From NCBI RefSeq assembly GCF_000003605.2, contig NW_003145287.1, positions 207,033 through 229,165 of the forward strand: a stretch of 22,133 nucleotides of DNA, given 5' to 3'. The stretch comes from Saccoglossus kowalevskii. Taxonomy: Eukaryota > Hemichordata > Enteropneusta > Harrimaniidae. Below the pieces are notes generated by a model. The model had not been told where the DNA came from and made no database searches. It was given only the letters and a program-made list of their open reading frames with translations. Positions 18,761 to 22,133 of the stretch are shown here, in pieces. Numbering within the stretch: the first letter of the stretch is position 1; each line of letters starts with the position of its first letter. The position numbers and the translations under genes are program-made.

Positions 18761-20684
18761 GGTAATTCAAATGTGGAATTGAAATGATGTGTGTTATTCA
18801 AAATACCACAAATGAGAAAACTGTGTATCAATTTTTGATGAAGAATTTGATTGCTACAGACATGCTTGAAGTGTTTTTCACAGACACTGTTGAACTATAT
18901 TCTGTTTCAACATACAATAAAATGTTGAACAATTATATGTGCCAAAGAAAACATTTTGTCAGTGTTTTGTCAACTTTTTTGTGGTTTGTTTTTGCGATGT
19001 TAATTTGTTACAGTAGCATAAACTAGAAGTGACCTTACTGTAGCTGTGTTTAGTAAAACAAGGTTGAAATGGAACTCAGTATACCAGATGACACAATGAT
19101 GTTTTCAAAATACGCTGTGTTATGGCGTAACATGTTGAGTGACTGACACCCACACACTCACTCTTGTTTTGAAAGCTGCATTGTTACCCTGGGGTGACTA
19201 TATAGAGGTCATCTAGACCACAATGCAATAGACTTCTGAGCTATATAAGTCAATACCATTGTATACAGGTTATGTATGTGTATTTGCTTTATTAAAAGCA
19301 CATGTACATCAGCTTTTGTCGTCTTTCACAAAATAAGCCTGTACATTTTTGCCATGTTTTTTTGTTCAAAACCTGCAGACAATGGGAAATTAAGTTCATT
19401 TGCTCAATACATAACAAAACAATTATACGAAAATATAGAAAATTCAGCAAAGAGTTGATGAGAAAATCTATAGAATTCAGAACCTAATGGATGGGTTTTG
19501 GCAAAAAAATAAAAACGAAATCACCTTTTGTCCATTTGGTTTTATTTTATTTTTGCAAAAACAACTGCAGATTAAAAACTGACATGCACAATAATAAGAA
19601 GCAAATGCCTAATTAGAAGATCTATTAACAATTTTTAAAACTACTACAAATAAAGGGCAAAAAGTACCGTAAATAAAATTGGGGGAGCTCGAGTTGTTTC
19701 CATAGAAACAATCAATGACTGAGATTTCTGTATACAGCAGCATTAAACACTGCTTTGGCGGCCATTTTAGATTTGAAAATGAGTTAAATACAAACAATTG
19801 AAATTTATAATTCAGAAACTAGTTTGGAATGTCAAACAACCAATTACAAAAGTAATTTAGCAAAGTTTTAGGAAACTCCTGTCCCAAAAGTGTGTTGGGG
19901 GCGACTATTTTTAGCAGGTTAACACTACAATGGGAAAAAAGTGAAAAGTGTAAACATTGGTGTTCCCATTATTCCATAGTGTAAATAATAGGGATTGACA
20001 GCTTCACCCTCAAAGCTAACAATGTGAAAACAATTGTTGTTTTACTCGATGTACTCAGGCTCTCTAGATGCTTCCGAAAAACATTGATCTCAGTTAAATC
20101 AAACGCGTCTTTGATTTTCTTCTCATGACCAATTTCTGTAAGATTATGTCATGTTATCGGAAACAGAATCTAAAACCGTGACAAATATATGCATTGAAAG
20201 TTAAAACAAAAAATATTTCTGTGTAATGTAATTCATTAGATTCCGTAAATAGGTGATAAATTAAGTTCTGACATCAGTAGAGCCGCATGTACTTAGTATG
20301 CTTGAATGATTACATAACACACTAGAGATACAGTTGTGAAAACATTAATTACCTTAACCATTTGGCTGCCATGTTTTGTTTTTGTTTTTGTTTTTTTTCT
20401 TAAATTAAAGCAACAGTTCCAGACATTGAATGTCACCCTTCTCTCTAAATTTTTTTTTCATATGTGCAAATTGCAAGTGGTAGTTCTGATACATACTGCA
20501 TTATTGGCACTGAAGTCATATTTGTGTTTGGAACTACATGACAGGGTTGTGCAGCCATCTCTCTATCAAATGGCAATTCAATGCTGCTATCCTGACATTA
20601 GGCTCAGTCAAACACAAGCACCTCCGGACCTTAACCTTTATAAATCTCAGTCAGTGCAATTGAGTAGGGCTCGACTGCCTGGTT
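18761..20684. other. Long AT-rich stretch with few signals
   Basis: An 80-codon ORF at 18784-19026 and ORFs near 19276-19487 have no support beyond length. A 19-base stem GCAAAAAAATAAAAAC / GGTTTTATTTTATTTTTGC spans 19501-19556. A perfect X-box lies at 19696-19709. GCGGCCATTTTAG near 19759 is YY1-like. The ORF at 20336-20692 runs into the SINE on the opposite strand and is not taken as a gene. Confidence 0.45.
19696..19709. promoter_or_regulatory. RFX X-box, GTTTCCATAGAAAC
   Basis: This is a perfect fit to the 14-base X-box pattern GTHNYYATRRNAAC bound by RFX factors, which mark ciliary gene promoters in animals. It sits in a small CpG-containing patch with GAGCTCGAG next to it. No ciliary gene or start exon is identified nearby in the window. 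Confidence 0.35.
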
Positions 20685-20760
20685 CAGCCTAATGTAGGAT
20701 TTGAACTTGGGTCTACTGAACCTGAGTCTGATGCCACAACTACTATGCTGCCAGTTACCT
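20480..20760 (-). mobile_element. tRNA-derived SINE, head at 20685-20760
   Basis: On the minus strand, CTGGCAGCATAGTAGTTGTG resembles a Pol III A box and AAGTTCAAATCC (about 20698-20709) a B box, spaced as in tRNA-derived SINE heads with a GACTC-type middle. The downstream body (to roughly 20480) is unrelated to tRNA. The 3' end and target duplication could not be placed. It is not a functional tRNA: the arms do not pair fully. Confidence 0.6.
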
Positions 20761-21129
20761 GTTTGTCTGCCATGTTTGTTCTCGCCAACATTTCGGTGTG
20801 AACATTTTTCACATTTTTATATATTTTACTATAATTTATTTATTTATTTTCGAAGCATACTGATATGATTTCTCATGAAGTATATGTCTCTATTAAAATA
20901 TTTTGAAAGAATGTGGAAATATTTTATTTATGCAGGTTTATTTTACATTCATGGGATTACAGTATCAAATCAGGGTTTTGCTGCTAAAGTTGTGTTAATT
21001 CCAGCATTTGTTGAAATGTATTGGAAATATTTTGTAAACTGTCTTAATTTCGTAAATCGCAAAATGTGAAAAATTAATTTGGGATTCTTGAACACCAATG
21101 ATAGTGATCTCTACAAAAATGTATGTATG
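20761..21129. other. AT-rich spacer
   Basis: The 64-codon ORF at 20875-21069 has no support. TTTATTTATTTATTT occurs near 20837. Nothing else is seen. Confidence 0.5.
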
Positions 21130-21469
21130 TAATTTTGTTGATAATTTTGGATCAAATAACCATAATTTCCTACTGGGTACAAGTCTTGATCAAAATATGA
21201 ATAAAAAATATGAAAAAAATTATACAGGTTTTGATTTGTGATGGTTGACTTTGGTGAAACATATTGTACTTCTATTGTAATTTTGTTGATAATTTTAAAC
21301 AAAATTAGGGAAAAAAATATGAAAAAAATGATACATGTTTTGATTTTGGATGGTTGACTTTGGTGCAACATATTATACTTCTATTGTAATTTTGTTAATA
21401 ATTTTGGACAATTTTTCGAAAAAATAATATTTTGTGAATGGTGACAAAAGTTGTTTTTGGCACTCAAAG
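21130..21469 (+). repeat. Tandem repeat A, three diverged units
   Basis: Units begin AATTTTGTTGATAATTTT at about 21130 and 21278, with a third (GTTAATAATTTTGG) at about 21386. Shared blocks include AAATATGAAAAAAAT, TTTTGATTT, GATGGTTGACTTTGGTG and AACATATT. Spacing is about 148 then 108 bases. The third unit ends in GGCACTCAAAGGGTTAA, leading into the B array. A solitary relative lies in ELYS intron 3 (1091-1234). Confidence 0.85.
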
Positions 21470-21845
21470 GGTTAATGATACGCAAATTACCTAATTAATA
21501 TGCACAGATGGTATCTAGAACTATTTAGTGAATAGTGAGTAAAGTTGACTTTGGTGCTCAAAGGTTAATGATATGCAAATTACCTAATTAGTATGCACAG
21601 ACGGTATATAGAACTATTTAGTGAATAGTGAGTAAAGTTGACTTTGGTGCTCAAAGGTTAATGATATGCAAATTACCTAATTAATATGCACAGACGGTAT
21701 ATAGAACTATTTAGTGAATAGTGAGTAAAGTTGACTTTGGTGCTCAAAGGTTAATGGTATGCAAATTACCTAATTAATATGCACAGATGGTATCTAGAAC
21801 TATTTTTTGATTGGTGACAAAAGTTGTTTTTGGCACTCAAAAGGT
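21470..21845 (+). repeat. Tandem repeat B, four units of 93 bp, each with an octamer-like word
   Basis: GGTTAATGATATGCAAATTA starts units at 21470, 21563, 21656 and 21749, an exact 93-base period; units 2 and 3 are nearly identical. Each continues with CCTAATTAATATGCACAGA, GAACTATTTAGTGAATAGTG and GTTGACTTTGGTGCTCAAA. Units 2-4 contain ATGCAAAT, the POU octamer; unit 1 has ACGCAAAT. The last unit ends with GTGACAAAAGTTGTTTTTGG, the sequence that also leads into unit 1. Confidence 0.92.
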
Positions 21846-22070
21846 TGGGACTGGTTAGTTTTACCACACTGATATTTTATTGGAATATTGAATGACAAAC
21901 AATTTACAGTAACTATAGATCATAGACAGGATACTATCTATATTCATGAAAAATGTATGGATATTAGACTACGAGTCAGTCTATGTATATGTATGTTTCT
22001 ATTGTAATGTACTAAAGTCATGGAGACAGCCAATCAATGATGAAAGAATTCTGTGCTGACTATCTAGTTA
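21846..22070. other. Short unassigned stretch
   Basis: No gene or repeat border is recognised between the B array and the terminal MITE fragment. Confidence 0.5.
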
Positions 22071-22133
22071 TTTTATTCATGCTTAGAATTCAATTTTGCC
22101 AGTTTTGCTGAAGGGATGATTTTGTGAAATAAA
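22071..22133 (+). mobile_element. TACTGTA-family MITE, diverged left half cut by the window end
   Basis: TTTTGCTGAAGGGATGATTT and GTGAAATAAA follow in the same order as in the copy at 14071 (CACTGAAGGAATGATTCAGT, then GGAAATAAA). The outer TACTGTA end is not recognisable and the right half lies outside the window. Confidence 0.55.

Noticed and set aside
18784-19026. 80-codon ORF with a hydrophobic end
   Set aside because: Composition follows the AT-rich background, and no splice sites or recognisable motifs are present.
20336-20692. 118-codon plus-strand ORF
   Set aside because: Its second half is antisense to the SINE and its first half is low-complexity hydrophobic sequence from T-rich DNA.
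20685-20760. Functional tRNA gene
   Set aside because: A and B boxes are present but acceptor and other arms do not pair properly; it fits a SINE head better.

Overview
This window is AT-rich metazoan nuclear DNA. Its short coding exons carry GT-AG and one probable GC-AG splice sites. Introns and intergenic DNA are long, and several families of small non-autonomous transposons and tandem repeats are present. The gene content and repeat style suggest a marine invertebrate (deuterostome or lophotrochozoan), but the species cannot be fixed from the sequence. There is no bacterial-type operon, no rRNA and no intact tRNA.

Positions 1-4895 (minus strand) hold the 5' end of an ELYS/AHCTF1 (MEL-28) homologue, the nucleoporin that seeds nuclear pore assembly on chromatin. 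Four coding exons can be assembled with compatible phases: 4895-4876, 2547-2483, 1928-1672 and 323-50. Together they give about 205 residues of the N-terminal beta-propeller; the gene continues beyond base 1. Its introns carry a MITE fragment, a copy of a repeat that is tandem at the far end of the window, and a 524-bp element with 91-bp terminal inverted repeats flanked by 15-bp direct repeats.

Positions 4896-5172 look like a compact bidirectional promoter with a perfect CRE palindrome. A divergent plus-strand gene seems to begin at 5173. Its short exons (5173-5191, 5526-5553, perhaps 6762-6827, and 8454-8538) join in phase to encode a small, mostly helical protein that I do not recognise.

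From about 8 kb to the end the window is dominated by repeats: 60-bp units with ZNF143/Staf-like sites; two TTAA-flanked MITEs of one family in opposite orientation; a six-unit tandem array with alternating long and short monomers, interrupted by a 417-bp TTAA-flanked element; four copies or fragments of a TACTGTA-ended MITE; a roughly 1-kb minisatellite with higher-order structure; a tRNA-derived SINE head; and 93-bp tandem units carrying octamer motifs. One 84-codon minus-strand ORF (15340-15594) is the only other protein-like stretch, and it is uncertain. No transposase, reverse transcriptase or defence system is visible. The main interest is the ELYS 5' gene structure, the unknown divergent gene, and the layered repeat history.
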